From: Magnetovibrio sp.
GTDB taxonomy: Bacteria > Pseudomonadota > Alphaproteobacteria > Rhodospirillales > Magnetovibrionaceae
Reading direction: 5' to 3'
DNA length: 64,000 bases
Assembly: GCA_026196495.1 (NCBI GenBank)
Contig: JAPHSY010000034.1
Coordinates: 1-64,000, forward strand
Shown: positions 24,359 to 33,007 of the stretch, one piece after another
How positions within the stretch are numbered: the first letter of the stretch is position 1
Layout: each line of letters opens with the position of its first letter
The notes under the pieces: model-generated
The model's input: only the letters and a program-made list of their open reading frames with translations
Database searches by the model: none
Told to the model about the DNA's origin: nothing
Program-made: the position numbers and the translations under genes

Positions 24359-24829
24359 TCACCCCTCCCCGTTTCGTTTGGGGGACAATTGCAGTGTCGC
24401 CCCCGTGGCCTTGGCACGTTCTAACGCACCGCTGCGATGTTCTTGATAAGCATCCGGGGACCAGATCTGGAACCGCGATCCACGCCCAACAAACAACGCC
24501 TGCCCATCTAGACCTGCGTGTTGACAAAGCTCTGTCGGTAGATTGATGCGGCCTTCGGAATCAAAGGCCAACTGGAAGGTGTTTTCCAGGGTAATAGCAG
24601 CAATGTCTTCCTGCTCATCGGAATACAACGCCAAATTATCTTCAAGGCTTTCGGACAAACGCTGCATAAACGCTTCACCAGCACCTTCGAGCGCGGGGTA
24701 TTTGAAATAGGGATAGATATAAACACCTGCGAAACCCTGCGCCAAGACAGCCTCACGGTAAGGCTTCGGGACAGAAACCCGACCTTTTTTATCTATTTTA
24801 TTGAGATGACGACCGACAAGCAGCGCCAT
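24359..24829 (-). CDS. mraZ: Transcriptional regulator MraZ
   Basis: AbrB-fold DNA-binding protein that controls the division cluster in other bacteria. The two family repeats are seen: KIDKKGRVSVPKPYR near the N terminus and FDSEGRINLPTEL in the second half. ATG 24829 (MALLVGRHLNKID) has AGGGGG upstream and gives 156 residues; the ORF is open 69 codons further upstream but those residues do not resemble the family. First gene of the cluster. A palindrome TTGATATATCAA (24842-24853) lies just upstream of the ribosome site, and a TGGG box array lies about 170-230 bases upstream. Confidence 0.96.
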   Translation of the reverse strand: MALLVGRHLNKIDKKGRVSVPKPYREAVLAQGFAGVYIYPYFKYPALEGAGEAFMQRLSESLEDNLALYSDEQEDIAAITLENTFQLAFDSEGRINLPTELCQHAGLDGQALFVGRGSRFQIWSPDAYQEHRSGALERAKATGATLQLSPKRNGEG

Positions 24830-24996
24830 ATAACCCCCTAATTGATATATCAAGCAAAGTACTAAACCCTTGGCAGAATTAGACTTTGACGTTTTGTCTC
24901 CACTATTTTGGACAAAGCCCCATCCCCTTGATGAAACCGCAGCCGTAATGCATGAAAACTGCCCGCACACGCACAACGCACGTCCACGAACCCCTT

Positions 24997-25061
24997 TGGG
25001 TATTATTGGGATATCATGGGAATTGATGGTCGTCAATGGGAATTGCTTGGATATTGTTGGG
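24997..25061 (+). promoter_or_regulatory. Array of TGGGN boxes at 10-base period (putative MraZ operator)
   Basis: Seven TGG-type boxes on the plus strand start at 24997 (TGGGT), 25007 (TGGGA), 25017 (TGGGA), 25027 (TGGTC), 25037 (TGGGA), 25048 (TGGAT) and 25058 (TGGGT). The first five are exactly 10 bases apart, then one step of 11, then 10. MraZ of E. coli is known to bind TGGGN repeats separated by five bases, the same period. Here the array lies 168-232 bases upstream of the mraZ ATG and reads on the opposite strand to mraZ. The rest of 24830-25146 shows no convincing gene. Confidence 0.75.
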
Positions 25062-25146
25062 TTTTACTAGGCCGTAAACTCATAAACAGGATTCCGAAAG
25101 ACGCCTGAATGTGATTCAAACTTTCCATAAATTAACGGAAGTTTTG

Positions 25147-25287
25147 ATGAGCCATCGCCGATATAAACTGACTTATTTTGAGTGGTCGATTATCCAGCCC
25201 TTGTTACCCAACAAGCCGCGTGGCGTGCCCCACGTTGATGATGGACGATCTGAGCAAATATTCTGTTTTCGTTCTTTGCTTGGGTGA
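25147..25287 (+). pseudogene. IS5-family transposase fragment (N-terminal remnant)
   Basis: An ATG-initiated frame of 46 codons. About the first 33 residues (from MSHRRYKLTYFEWSIIQPLL to about PHVDDGR) match the conserved N terminus of IS5-family transposases. After that the similarity is lost abruptly and a TGA follows at 25285-25287. No DDE catalytic domain and no second insertion sequence end were found nearby, so this is a dead fragment. It marks an old insertion or deletion just upstream of the division cluster. Confidence 0.75.
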
Positions 25288-25359
25288 GGCAATTGTGGCA
25301 ACGCCTCATTTTGGCATGCCCATTTTGCGTCTACCTAGAAATTCTGTTAGAGTGCGTAC

Positions 25360-25379
25360 AAGAGCAAGAATGCTCTTTT
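25360..25379 (+). terminator. Small hairpin with T-tail upstream of the orphan coiled-coil gene
   Basis: Seven-base stem AAGAGCA / TGCTCTT (25360-25366 with 25371-25377) closed by an AGAA tetraloop and followed by TT, giving a T4 run. It would stop plus-strand transcripts coming from the transposase fragment 20 bases before the next gene. The tail is short, so efficiency is uncertain. Confidence 0.5.
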
Positions 25380-25400
25380 AAGTAACCCAGGATGGGTCAT

Positions 25401-26282
25401 ATGATGATCAACAGGTTTTCATCACACAGTGTCGCGTTGTCTTTTGTAAAAACAGCAGCGGATAATGCGTTGTTGTGGAATGTTTCTGCTGCAAAAAATC
25501 GCTCCTCCCTTTTGTTTACTCTCATGGAAAAAAGCGATCCTGACAAAGCAGCAGCGCTGCGCAAAGAGTACGCGGAAGTAAACAATCTTCTAGAACAGCT
25601 TCGGTCTTCGCAAAAAGATATAAACGAGCGGCGCAGGGACGCCGCTCGACAAAAAATTGAACGCCTCAAAGCTCAAATCGCAGCCTTGCTTATGATGGCC
25701 AGCAGCGACCCCGAAGCCGTCGCACATCAAGTCGCACGCCTTGCGCGTGAACTGTCCGCAGTTGCCAAGGAATACGCCAGCGCCGGAGGTAGCGGCGCGA
25801 GTTCCGTCGCCATTACCTTGGGCAGCGCATCTGCACCACCAGCTGTTACAACAGCGGAGACTTCATCTTCAACGAAGAACCCACAAAACGCTGCTGGTAC
25901 CGAAAATGCGGCCACAACGGCAGTTGACACACAAGAAGGCGGTAATACACAATCTGCAAAATCCACCGCACAAACTTCAACCACCGCCGATGATGATCGG
26001 TCCTCATTCCGTGAAAAGATCAATGAACAGATAGCGGACGCAAACAAGAAGGCCGCAGATCGCCAAGAAGATGCTGATTTTGTAAGGACAGTGCGTGATT
26101 TGATGAACCAATTGAAACAGATCATCAGAAAGGCACAACGCAAAATGCAGCTTGAAGACGGTACGTCTTCCAACCAAAACACTGAAGACGCGGAAAAAGC
26201 TCTACGCGATACAGAAACATCTTTGAGTGGCATATCAGCAAGTGCACTCTCAATGACTGTTTCCGTCAACATCACGATCTAA
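25401..26282 (+). CDS. Hypothetical protein with coiled coils and a Ser/Thr/Ala-rich linker
   Basis: Not recognised. About 293 residues. ATG 25401 is chosen because AGGA lies 8 bases upstream; an ATG three codons earlier and one directly after are alternatives. There is no signal peptide or membrane segment. Layout: a basic helical part (about 40-120) with strong heptads (RKEYAEVNNLLEQLRSSQKD), a disordered linker of about 70 residues rich in Thr, Ala, Ser and Gln (about 140-210), then a second charged helix (about 210-265) and a hydrophobic tail. It sits alone beside a transposase fragment and opposite in strand to its neighbours, suggesting an acquired gene. An adaptor or scaffold role is possible but unproven. 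Confidence 0.55.
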   Translation: MMINRFSSHSVALSFVKTAADNALLWNVSAAKNRSSLLFTLMEKSDPDKAAALRKEYAEVNNLLEQLRSSQKDINERRRDAARQKIERLKAQIAALLMMASSDPEAVAHQVARLARELSAVAKEYASAGGSGASSVAITLGSASAPPAVTTAETSSSTKNPQNAAGTENAATTAVDTQEGGNTQSAKSTAQTSTTADDDRSSFREKINEQIADANKKAADRQEDADFVRTVRDLMNQLKQIIRKAQRKMQLEDGTSSNQNTEDAEKALRDTETSLSGISASALSMTVSVNITI

Positions 26283-26311
26283 AAAGTTGCAACGCAATAA
26301 AAGCACCACAC

Positions 26312-26351
26312 GATTACCTGAAACATTTACTCATTACCTGAAACATTTACT
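26312..26351. repeat. Perfect tandem duplication of 20 bases
   Basis: The unit ATTACCTGAAACATTTACTC occurs twice back to back (26312-26331, 26332-26351) in the intergenic stretch after the orphan coiled-coil gene. Only two copies exist, with no spacer. It looks like replication slippage or a target-site trace. Confidence 0.95.
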
Positions 26352-26382
26352 CTGTCCGAAATCAGTCATGTTTTTGGTTGGC

Positions 26383-26496
26383 ATCACGGTCCTTGGGAAA
26401 GTGTACTAAGCGTTCATTCCACACTGTCTGGCCTTGACGACTGTCGCTCCAAACTTCGTCTTGGGGTGGGAAGGTTTTCGGATTATCAAACACCAT
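26383..26496 (-). other. Small open frame continuing in phase past the stop of the PAS-like gene
   Basis: A 37-codon frame starting at ATG 26496. It is in the same reading frame as the preceding PAS-like gene: after that gene's TAA (26512-26514) five sense codons lead into this ATG and reading stays open to TGA at 26383. The composition (Asp, Trp, Arg, Pro, Gln) is that of ordinary protein. It lacks a clear ribosome site, so it is more likely the severed tail of the PAS-like protein than a separate gene. Confidence 0.3.
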
Positions 26497-26511
26497 ACTG
26501 CGGACCAGCGT

Positions 26512-27021
26512 TTAAAGCATATTGGCACCTTCATTAATCTGAAACGACATGGGCACAAAGAACCATGTACACTCATCACCTTCAGACGTCACAAACGGCA
26601 AAAACAGAACTTCATACTTCATGTAATCACGATCGTGATTCCATGACATGGTTTTGTAGCAATACGTAGGCTTACGCAGCTCCGCACATTTGTTTAGGCG
26701 AGTCGTTACATCATCAATATTCGGTTTTGGCATTAAGTCTTTGAGCAGCCCTTTAGACTTTTCCAAACCAATAAAATTGCGACATTCCTCGCCAATAATC
26801 GTCATCAAAATTTCACCCCTACTTGTATCGTACATAATTGTACGACTGACGATCGTCGAGTTATCCATGGCAAAGTCCATATTCCATAAAGGCACTTTGC
26901 CACCTTTATTGTATTGTGCTTGCCAAATATCAAAAGCCTTTTGCAGCCCCTCATCCAACAAATCATCTTTGTTCGCAAGCGGGCTGCAGTCCTTTAAAAT
27001 TACTGGTTTAGAAGATTTCAT
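26512..27021 (-). CDS. PAS-domain-like protein, possibly with shortened C terminus
   Basis: About 169 residues from ATG 27021, which has GGGG a few bases upstream; a GTG at 27045 would add eight residues. The central part (FDIWQAQYNKGGKVPLWNMD, then a loop with FIGLEKSKGLLKDLMP) resembles the single PAS domain proteins common in alphaproteobacteria (PAS_5 type), which sense small ligands or act as attachments to signalling systems. No catalytic output domain is present. Codon use looks A+T-richer than its neighbours. The frame remains open for about 42 codons beyond the TAA stop, suggesting a recent nonsense change. Function unknown. Confidence 0.5.
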   Translation of the reverse strand: MKSSKPVILKDCSPLANKDDLLDEGLQKAFDIWQAQYNKGGKVPLWNMDFAMDNSTIVSRTIMYDTSRGEILMTIIGEECRNFIGLEKSKGLLKDLMPKPNIDDVTTRLNKCAELRKPTYCYKTMSWNHDRDYMKYEVLFLPFVTSEGDECTWFFVPMSFQINEGANML

Positions 27022-27117
27022 ATGGACCCCAAATTCAATTGCCACACATTATACGCATACGAGGCCATCTGCAATTAACCTATTGTTTTATTGACTAATT
27101 CTAAACTCATCCCATAT

Positions 27118-27927
27118 TTATCCGTCTGCATTTGCCCCTAGATGCAGAACGGGCATCAAATCAAAATAAGGGCGAATGATCGGTGATGAAGAAGCCGCAA
27201 ATTCTGCAAACGGTCCATCAAAGAACACCCGACCATCATGGAGCATCACGGTCCGCGGGGCCAAACGGTTCAGTAAATCTTTGTCATGGGTGATGATGAT
27301 TGTCGTGCAGGCACTGGCTTTGCGTTGCTCATGATTGGCCAAGATCAAATCTTGAATCTGCGCCGCACTTGTCGGGTCCAAACCGGTGGTGGGCTCATCA
27401 TAAAAAATAGCTTCAGGTCTCATGGATAACGCGCGGGCAACTGCCAAGCGCTTTGCCATTCCACCGGATAAACTGTTCACATCCGTTTCTAAAAACACAT
27501 CGCCGTCATCTAAGGCTACGGCTGACAATACATCCCGGGCAATGGGTAAGATATCCTCATCTTCCAAGTGTTTGACTTCGTGAAGCCACAAACGAATATT
27601 GTCAAACACACTGCCGGAAAATAGGGCATTCATTTGAAACACCACACCCCAGTGCGTGTGCAGTCCATCCAATTCAACGCCGCTCAAGTCCGCAATATTG
27701 ACCAACAACGCTCCATCTCGTTCATGATCTGCAACACGTATCGTTCCAGCGTCGGGCTTTAACTGCCCCAAAATAAGGTTAAGTAAAACGGTTTTGCCGC
27801 ATCCAGACCCCCCCACAAAGGCCACCATTTCACCACGCTGGATTTCAAGATCAATACCGCACAAGACCCGGTGATCACCAAATGCTTTGGTGACGCCTTC
27901 AACTTGGATTTCAATATGCTTTTCCAT
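27118..27927 (-). CDS. ABC transporter ATP-binding protein, MlaF-like
   Basis: ATPase of 269 residues from ATG 27927 (MEKHIEIQVEGVTKAFG). Walker A GGSGCGKT at 39-46, signature SLSGGMAKRLAVARAL, Walker B IFYDEPTTGLDP and a switch histidine in IIITHDKD are intact. The signature helix form SGGMAKR is typical of MlaF ATPases that drive retrograde phospholipid transport. However, no permease (MlaE) or MCE protein gene lies beside it, so its partners are elsewhere and the substrate is open. The ORF is open further upstream into RNase P RNA, which rules out a longer start. It lies 43 bases behind rnpB. Confidence 0.8.
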   Translation of the reverse strand: MEKHIEIQVEGVTKAFGDHRVLCGIDLEIQRGEMVAFVGGSGCGKTVLLNLILGQLKPDAGTIRVADHERDGALLVNIADLSGVELDGLHTHWGVVFQMNALFSGSVFDNIRLWLHEVKHLEDEDILPIARDVLSAVALDDGDVFLETDVNSLSGGMAKRLAVARALSMRPEAIFYDEPTTGLDPTSAAQIQDLILANHEQRKASACTTIIITHDKDLLNRLAPRTVMLHDGRVFFDGPFAEFAASSSPIIRPYFDLMPVLHLGANADG

Positions 27928-27969
27928 ACCGCAAGGGTACACGGTGATCGCAACATTGTGTGTGAAAAA

Positions 27970-28350
<381 letters not shown>

Positions 28351-28366
28351 GGGGTAAAATAACCAT

Positions 28367-29041
28367 TCAGCTCAATTCAAGCAATGCTGCAAGTCGACCA
28401 ACGGTTACAGGGTCAGCTTCACCGCTGATAGATTGGGGACAAAAATGGCGTTGAAATGCTTTAAGGGAAGCTTGGATATCAGCCGTTTCATAGCCATAAG
28501 CAAGCAACATGGCAGATACATCGTCAATATCAGATTTGATCAAAGTCGGGTTATCCGTCCACAAGCCAATCCCTTTTTCTGCCAAACGCTGCCAATCAAA
28601 CAACTCCCCAGGATCTTGTTTGCGTGTGGGGGCCACATCACTGTGTCCCACCACGTTACGCGGTGGAATGGAGTGGCGTTTGAGGATGGATTTTGCAAGA
28701 CCTTCCAGGGCGAGCATCTGGGCTTCGGGGAATGGACGATAGCCGAACTCATGGCCTGGGTTGACCAACTCGATACCAATGGAGCGGCTGTTCACATCTG
28801 TACTGCCCCGCCACCATGCCACACCGGCATGCCACGCGCGTTTGTCTTCATCGACCAAGCGATGGACAGTGCCATCTTCGTCAATAAGATAATGCGCACT
28901 CACCTGTGCATCTTTGTCACACAGCCGTTCCAGCGCAGCTTCACAGGTTTCCATTCCGGTGTAATGCAACACCAACATATCAATGGGTAGCCCATCCGGG
29001 CGATCATTGTAGTTAGGCGATACCCATGACGAAGTCTCCAT
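28367..29041 (-). CDS. N-acetylmuramoyl-L-alanine amidase, AmpD/AmiD type
   Basis: Amidase_2-type zinc enzyme that cleaves the MurNAc-L-Ala bond during peptidoglycan recycling or turnover. Zinc-site motifs are visible: the LHYTGM histidine, HAGVAWWRG, NSRSIGIELVNPG, and VVGHSDVAPTRKQDPG, whose histidine and Asp/Lys complete the site. The C-terminal part (DVSAMLLAYGYETADIQASLKAFQRHF) resembles a peptidoglycan-binding module. No signal peptide is seen from ATG 29041 (METSSWVSPNYNDRP), which suggests a cytoplasmic AmpD-like role. About 224 residues. Follows the DjlA-like gene by 39 bases. Confidence 0.88.
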   Translation of the reverse strand: METSSWVSPNYNDRPDGLPIDMLVLHYTGMETCEAALERLCDKDAQVSAHYLIDEDGTVHRLVDEDKRAWHAGVAWWRGSTDVNSRSIGIELVNPGHEFGYRPFPEAQMLALEGLAKSILKRHSIPPRNVVGHSDVAPTRKQDPGELFDWQRLAEKGIGLWTDNPTLIKSDIDDVSAMLLAYGYETADIQASLKAFQRHFCPQSISGEADPVTVGRLAALLELS

Positions 29042-29080
29042 GATGAGAAATTCCCAAACCGACAAAAACAAGCCGCAGTT

Positions 29081-29818
29081 TTAACTTAAGCCTCGCATTT
29101 TTTTAATCTTGTCATAAGCCCCATTAATGACCGTCATTTTTTCGTTGGCGAGGTCAATAAATTCTTGCGGCATACCTTGAGCCATCAGTTTGTCAGGATG
29201 ATTTTCGTGAATAAGCTTACGGTAAGCCGATTTCACTGCAGTATCCGAGGCCTCAGCATTCACACCCAATACCTCATAAGGATCAGCCTTATCGGGGGCT
29301 TGATGGGTTGCGGTGATGCGTTCAAACGTGTGTTGATCAAAGCCAAAGATTTCGGCAACGCGTTTCAGATATGCCAACTCAGCCGGGTGAACCACACCGT
29401 CGGCTTTGGCGATATGAAACAAACCACCCAACAACTCTTCCAAGACAGCCGGTTCATGGGGAAACAATTTTGCCACTTGCTGTGCATATTGCTCATACCC
29501 CGCCGTGGAGGTCTTGGCACGATCAAAAACTTTCGCCACATTGTTCATTTCATTGGCTGGAATGTGAAAAAGCTTCTTAAAGGCATCAACTTCATCACGA
29601 GTCACTTGGCCATCGGCTTTGGCCATTTTTGCTGATAACGCGATGACGGCAAGGGTAAAGGCAATTTGGCGCTGTTCTTCTTGAGAAGCACGCCCCACGC
29701 TGGTGCCGCCGTGAACTTTATCAATGGCATGCCCCGCAACCGCCCCCAGCAATGCGCCTAAGGGGCCACCCATCGCAAACCCAGCAACACCACCGATGAC
29801 TTTTCCCCAAATGCTCAT
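29081..29818 (-). CDS. djlA: DjlA-like co-chaperone with TerB and J domains
   Basis: 245 residues. A glycine-rich hydrophobic N terminus (GGVAGFAMGGPLGALLGAVAG, positions about 9-29, possibly membrane-associated) is followed by a TerB-type acidic helical domain (about 50-150) and a J domain at about 179-245 with the DnaK-contacting HPD at 207-209. This matches the DjlA family of DnaK co-chaperones. The real DjlA of E. coli has a clear membrane anchor; here the anchor is glycine-rich, so cytoplasmic location cannot be excluded. Confidence 0.88.
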   Translation of the reverse strand: MSIWGKVIGGVAGFAMGGPLGALLGAVAGHAIDKVHGGTSVGRASQEEQRQIAFTLAVIALSAKMAKADGQVTRDEVDAFKKLFHIPANEMNNVAKVFDRAKTSTAGYEQYAQQVAKLFPHEPAVLEELLGGLFHIAKADGVVHPAELAYLKRVAEIFGFDQHTFERITATHQAPDKADPYEVLGVNAEASDTAVKSAYRKLIHENHPDKLMAQGMPQEFIDLANEKMTVINGAYDKIKKMRGLS

Positions 29819-29890
29819 GAACGTTCGTCCGCACTCATTAAAAATATTCGTTTAAGGTAACCCGGAATGCTCATAGCAAAAACCAACCCA

Positions 29891-30778
29891 TTAGTGCTGA
29901 GCAAGTTTTTCGCGCAAGCGGTCCAAAACGGCGCCATTTAGACCACCGTTACCAAAACCCTCGGCCTGACGAAAAGCAACCAAAGCCGTATAGGTTTGTT
30001 CACCATCAATGCCATCAATAGTGCCCGGAGCATACCCCAGTTTTGACATCGCATATTGTGCAAAGCGGATCGAAGCCCGATCACCAACGCGCTCTTTGGC
30101 AAGGGTGCGACGCCATTGACGTGCACGCTGCTCGATGGTTTCGATGGTGCTCGCATTAAATTGTTTCTTGATGTCGCCAATATATGGTTCACCGTCAACG
30201 CCACCCTGAATTTGGGCAATCATCAACCAAGTCAACGCTTCTTGGCGACGGACTTTCCCGGCAACACCTTCTGCCATGGCAACACCCAGGTCATGTTGGG
30301 CTTCACCGTGACCTGCACGTGCTGCACGTTCCAGCCACATCAAACCCCAACCGGGTTCTTTTGCTGTGCCATGTCCATTCAGGTAGGCATCACCAATTTG
30401 ATACAAAGCCCCCACATGCCCCATGGCAGAAGCCATGGAATACCAGCCAACAGCGTCTTTGGGATCATCCTGAAGCAGACCGAGTTCATAAGCGGCAGGG
30501 CCATACCCTTGCATGGCTGCAGTTTCCAGCCACTGGGTTGAGGACAAGCTCAAGCCTAAGTCGTATTGAGCTCCAGGATCGCCCTTCTCAGCATATTCCG
30601 TCAAAACCTCAATAGCATTGGATTCAATCACCTTTTTGATTGGTGTTTCATCTTTTACCGACTTGCTTTTCTGACTTTTACCGGCACATGCCCCCAACAT
30701 CAAAATCACAGAAAGTGCAACACTCACAGCCCGCATACGCGCTGCGCTGCTTGTCATACCCACAACGCTATTCCTCAT
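29891..30778 (-). CDS. Sel1-repeat lipoprotein with C-terminal peptidoglycan-binding-like domain
   Basis: 295 residues. The N terminus is a lipoprotein signal ending in lipobox LGAC with Cys31. The body is made of Sel1-like (TPR-related) repeats, for example around YDLGLSLSSTQWLETAA, AAYELGLLQDDPKDA and ALYQIGDAYLNGHG. The last 60 residues (AQYAMSKLGYAPGTIDGIDG, then a second helix pair) match the small PG_binding_1 domain. Such proteins usually act at the cell envelope as binding platforms. The first ATG is used; an ATG at 30757 is also possible and would still keep the lipobox. Divergent from the tolC-like gene. Confidence 0.8.
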   Translation of the reverse strand: MRNSVVGMTSSAARMRAVSVALSVILMLGACAGKSQKSKSVKDETPIKKVIESNAIEVLTEYAEKGDPGAQYDLGLSLSSTQWLETAAMQGYGPAAYELGLLQDDPKDAVGWYSMASAMGHVGALYQIGDAYLNGHGTAKEPGWGLMWLERAARAGHGEAQHDLGVAMAEGVAGKVRRQEALTWLMIAQIQGGVDGEPYIGDIKKQFNASTIETIEQRARQWRRTLAKERVGDRASIRFAQYAMSKLGYAPGTIDGIDGEQTYTALVAFRQAEGFGNGGLNGAVLDRLREKLAQH

Positions 30779-30973
30779 GAACCTTTAGAATCAAAACACT
30801 ATATTTTTTATCGTATTGTTTGCCATATGTAAGCAGATTTGAGATAGATTTGCACATACATCTTGGCAAAAGGGCGAATTGTCGCATTGTCATAAGTATG
30901 GTAGGTATGGGACGCAATCGTCCATGTTGCGTAGAGCTGGATGAACATCAGTGAATAAGTGGTGTAGAAAGTC

Positions 30974-32314
30974 GTGAAAACGAAGACCCTCAACGCGGCG
31001 CAAAGCCTTTCAATCCTTGCGGTTTCTGCCGTTCTGGGGATGAATTTATTGTGCCCGACTGATGCTCTAGCCCGCCCCATTGAGCAAGAATTACGCATTC
31101 TGATCGACAATCACCCAAAAATTCGCGAGTCGGAAAATACTCTGGAATCACGCCGTGCATCCATCAAAGAAAGCGAATCGCTTTACTACCCAACCGTAAA
31201 CGTTGCGGGTGAGATCGGTCCTCAGGTGATTGATACCGCCTCCAGACGTGCCAGCACCGCAAGCGAGGGGGATCCCTGGCGCGGCGTGAAAAACTCCGCA
31301 ACCCTTACGGTCACACAGAATTTATTCGACGGTTTTGCCACATCTACACAGGTGCGCATCTCCGAGCTGAACCACGAAGTGGCACAGCTAACATTGGAAG
31401 GAACACGCCAAAACACCCTGTTCGAAGGCGTTCGCGCATACATTGATGTGCTACGCCAACGCCGTTTGGTCGAAATGGCCCGTGATAATGAACGCACCAT
31501 TCAACGCCAGCTGAACTTGGAAGATGAGCGCGTTCGCCGTGGTTCCGGTGTAACCGTAGACGTGCTGCAGGCCAAATCCCGCCTGCAAATTGCCAAAGAA
31601 CGCCGTGTGGGGTTTGAAGGTGCGCTGGCCAATGCGATCAGCACCTACGAACAAGTTTTTGGTCATGCCCCTGATTTGGCAACCATGCTGGACCCGACCC
31701 CTCCTGCTGAGGTCATTCCTTCGACCCTTAAACGGGTAACGGAAATTGCATTGGTGGAAAACCCTTCATTGATTGGCGGCGGTATCAATGTTGAACTGGC
31801 CCGCGAAACCCGACGCAGTTCTGCCAGCACTTTGTATCCAAACTTTGATTTGGTCGGATCCGCCAATTATGAAAAGAAAAACAATGCCACGGACGGCATT
31901 CGTCGCGATTACTCGCTGATCATGTCGGCCAGTTGGGATATTTTCAGTGGTGGCTCAACTTTAGCTGAACAAGAGGTCAGTAACTTTGACTATCGTGCCT
32001 CGATCAACAATTACGAATACACCACCACCAAAGTGATTGAGCAAACTCGTTTGTCATGGCAATCCCTGGTAACATCACGGGAACGGACCGAACTTCTGGG
32101 CAATGCAGTTAACATCGCAGCCGAAGTTTTTGACAGCCGCAAAAAACTACGTGATGCGGGTAAGGAAACCGTGATCAACGTTTTGGATGCTGAGAACGAA
32201 GTCAACAACGCACAAATCAACTACACCACGTCCACCTACGACGCACGGTTGGCAATTTACCAGTTGTTGTTGTCTATGGGACGGTTGCAGCCGCAATATA
32301 TCGTGTCGAACTAA
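30974..32314 (+). CDS. tolC: TolC-family outer membrane channel protein
   Basis: 446 residues beginning at GTG 30974 with a signal peptide that ends at about ALA (residue 33). TolC-family repeats are seen twice: helical segments starting LDNHPKIRESENTLE and, in the second half, LVENPSLIGGGINVELA, with strand signatures TLTVTQNLFDGFATS and SASWDIFSGGSTLAEQEV. Sequence type is closest to channels of type I secretion (the LapE/AggA kind). No ABC exporter or adaptor is adjacent, so it may serve several pumps, including the RND pump at 54-60 kb. The region upstream holds an inverted repeat GGACG/CGTCC at 30910-30923. Confidence 0.85.
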   Translation: MKTKTLNAAQSLSILAVSAVLGMNLLCPTDALARPIEQELRILIDNHPKIRESENTLESRRASIKESESLYYPTVNVAGEIGPQVIDTASRRASTASEGDPWRGVKNSATLTVTQNLFDGFATSTQVRISELNHEVAQLTLEGTRQNTLFEGVRAYIDVLRQRRLVEMARDNERTIQRQLNLEDERVRRGSGVTVDVLQAKSRLQIAKERRVGFEGALANAISTYEQVFGHAPDLATMLDPTPPAEVIPSTLKRVTEIALVENPSLIGGGINVELARETRRSSASTLYPNFDLVGSANYEKKNNATDGIRRDYSLIMSASWDIFSGGSTLAEQEVSNFDYRASINNYEYTTTKVIEQTRLSWQSLVTSRERTELLGNAVNIAAEVFDSRKKLRDAGKETVINVLDAENEVNNAQINYTTSTYDARLAIYQLLLSMGRLQPQYIVSN

Positions 32315-32329
32315 ACCTACGCAGGTTTA
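32312..32329. terminator. Palindrome carrying the stop codons of two convergent genes
   Basis: TAAACCT (32312-32318) and AGGTTTA (32323-32329) form a 7-base stem with an ACGC loop. The left arm begins with the TAA stop of the tolC-like gene; the right arm ends with the complement of the TAA stop of lysE. It lacks a long T-run, so as a terminator it would be weak. Confidence 0.45.
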
Positions 32330-32926
32330 GCGAAGTGCCGGCACCAACGATATCATCAACAACCCAGCCATCGACCAATTGAAAGCACGCAAACGTTTTG
32401 GCGTTTGCAAAAAGCGTCGGATAACAATGCCGAACATCGCCCATGTGCTGGCACTGGGAATTGTAACCAACATAAAGATCAACGACATCATCATAACTTC
32501 AAACAACAAGTCCCCTCCGACAGTGGTGAAGGTTGATACCGCCCCAATTGCAACGACCCAGGCCTTAGGGTTCACCCACTGAAAGGCTGCAGCCTGGATA
32601 AATGTAAAAGGCTTGCCGGTTGAACTGGATTGCGATGCCTGATCGGACGTGGCGATCTTCCATGCTAGATAGGTCAAATACGCAATACTGATATATTTCA
32701 AAACCAGATGGATTTTAGGATAAGTCTCAAACACCTGTCCCAATCCCATCCCCACAGCCAAATTCATCACAGCAAAACCTATGGCAATCCCCAACATATG
32801 GGGAATGGAACGACGAAAGCCAAAGTTGACGCCACTGGCCGTTATCATCACGTTGTTGGGGCCAGGCGTAAATGTTGAAGATGCACCAAAAACTATTACG
32901 GGAATGGCCCAATCCAAAAGATCCAT
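32327..32926 (-). CDS. LysE/RhtB-family amino acid exporter
   Basis: Small membrane exporter of 199 residues with about six hydrophobic segments. The family signature FTPGPNNVMITASGVNFG lies near residue 20 and the tail carries two more membrane spans. Members export lysine, homoserine, threonine or related compounds; the substrate cannot be read from sequence. ATG 32926 is preferred to an ORF start ten codons upstream because it begins directly at the first membrane segment. Confidence 0.85.
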   Translation of the reverse strand: MDLLDWAIPVIVFGASSTFTPGPNNVMITASGVNFGFRRSIPHMLGIAIGFAVMNLAVGMGLGQVFETYPKIHLVLKYISIAYLTYLAWKIATSDQASQSSSTGKPFTFIQAAAFQWVNPKAWVVAIGAVSTFTTVGGDLLFEVMMMSLIFMLVTIPSASTWAMFGIVIRRFLQTPKRLRAFNWSMAGLLMISLVPALR

Positions 32927-33007
32927 AAGGAAAAGTCCTGCTTTCAATCTCTTCACAATGTAGGTCTAATAGTGCCTGGGGCAAGGTTAAAGCCAAGGGG
33001 AACTATA

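Noticed and set aside
24870..25070. 66-codon plus-strand frame across the TGGG box array
   Set aside because: No ribosome site, no family resemblance, and its second half is made only by the box repeats.
25308..25332. TGGCATG followed by TTTTGC, at first sight a sigma-54 site
   Set aside because: The GG-to-GC distance is twelve bases, not ten, and no sigma-54 target follows.
26312..26351. Possible CRISPR array
   Set aside because: Only two copies of 20 bases with no spacer, and no cas genes in the window.
30779..30973. tRNA or small RNA gene in the gap before the TolC-like gene
   Set aside because: Only a 5-base inverted repeat was seen; no cloverleaf and no terminator.
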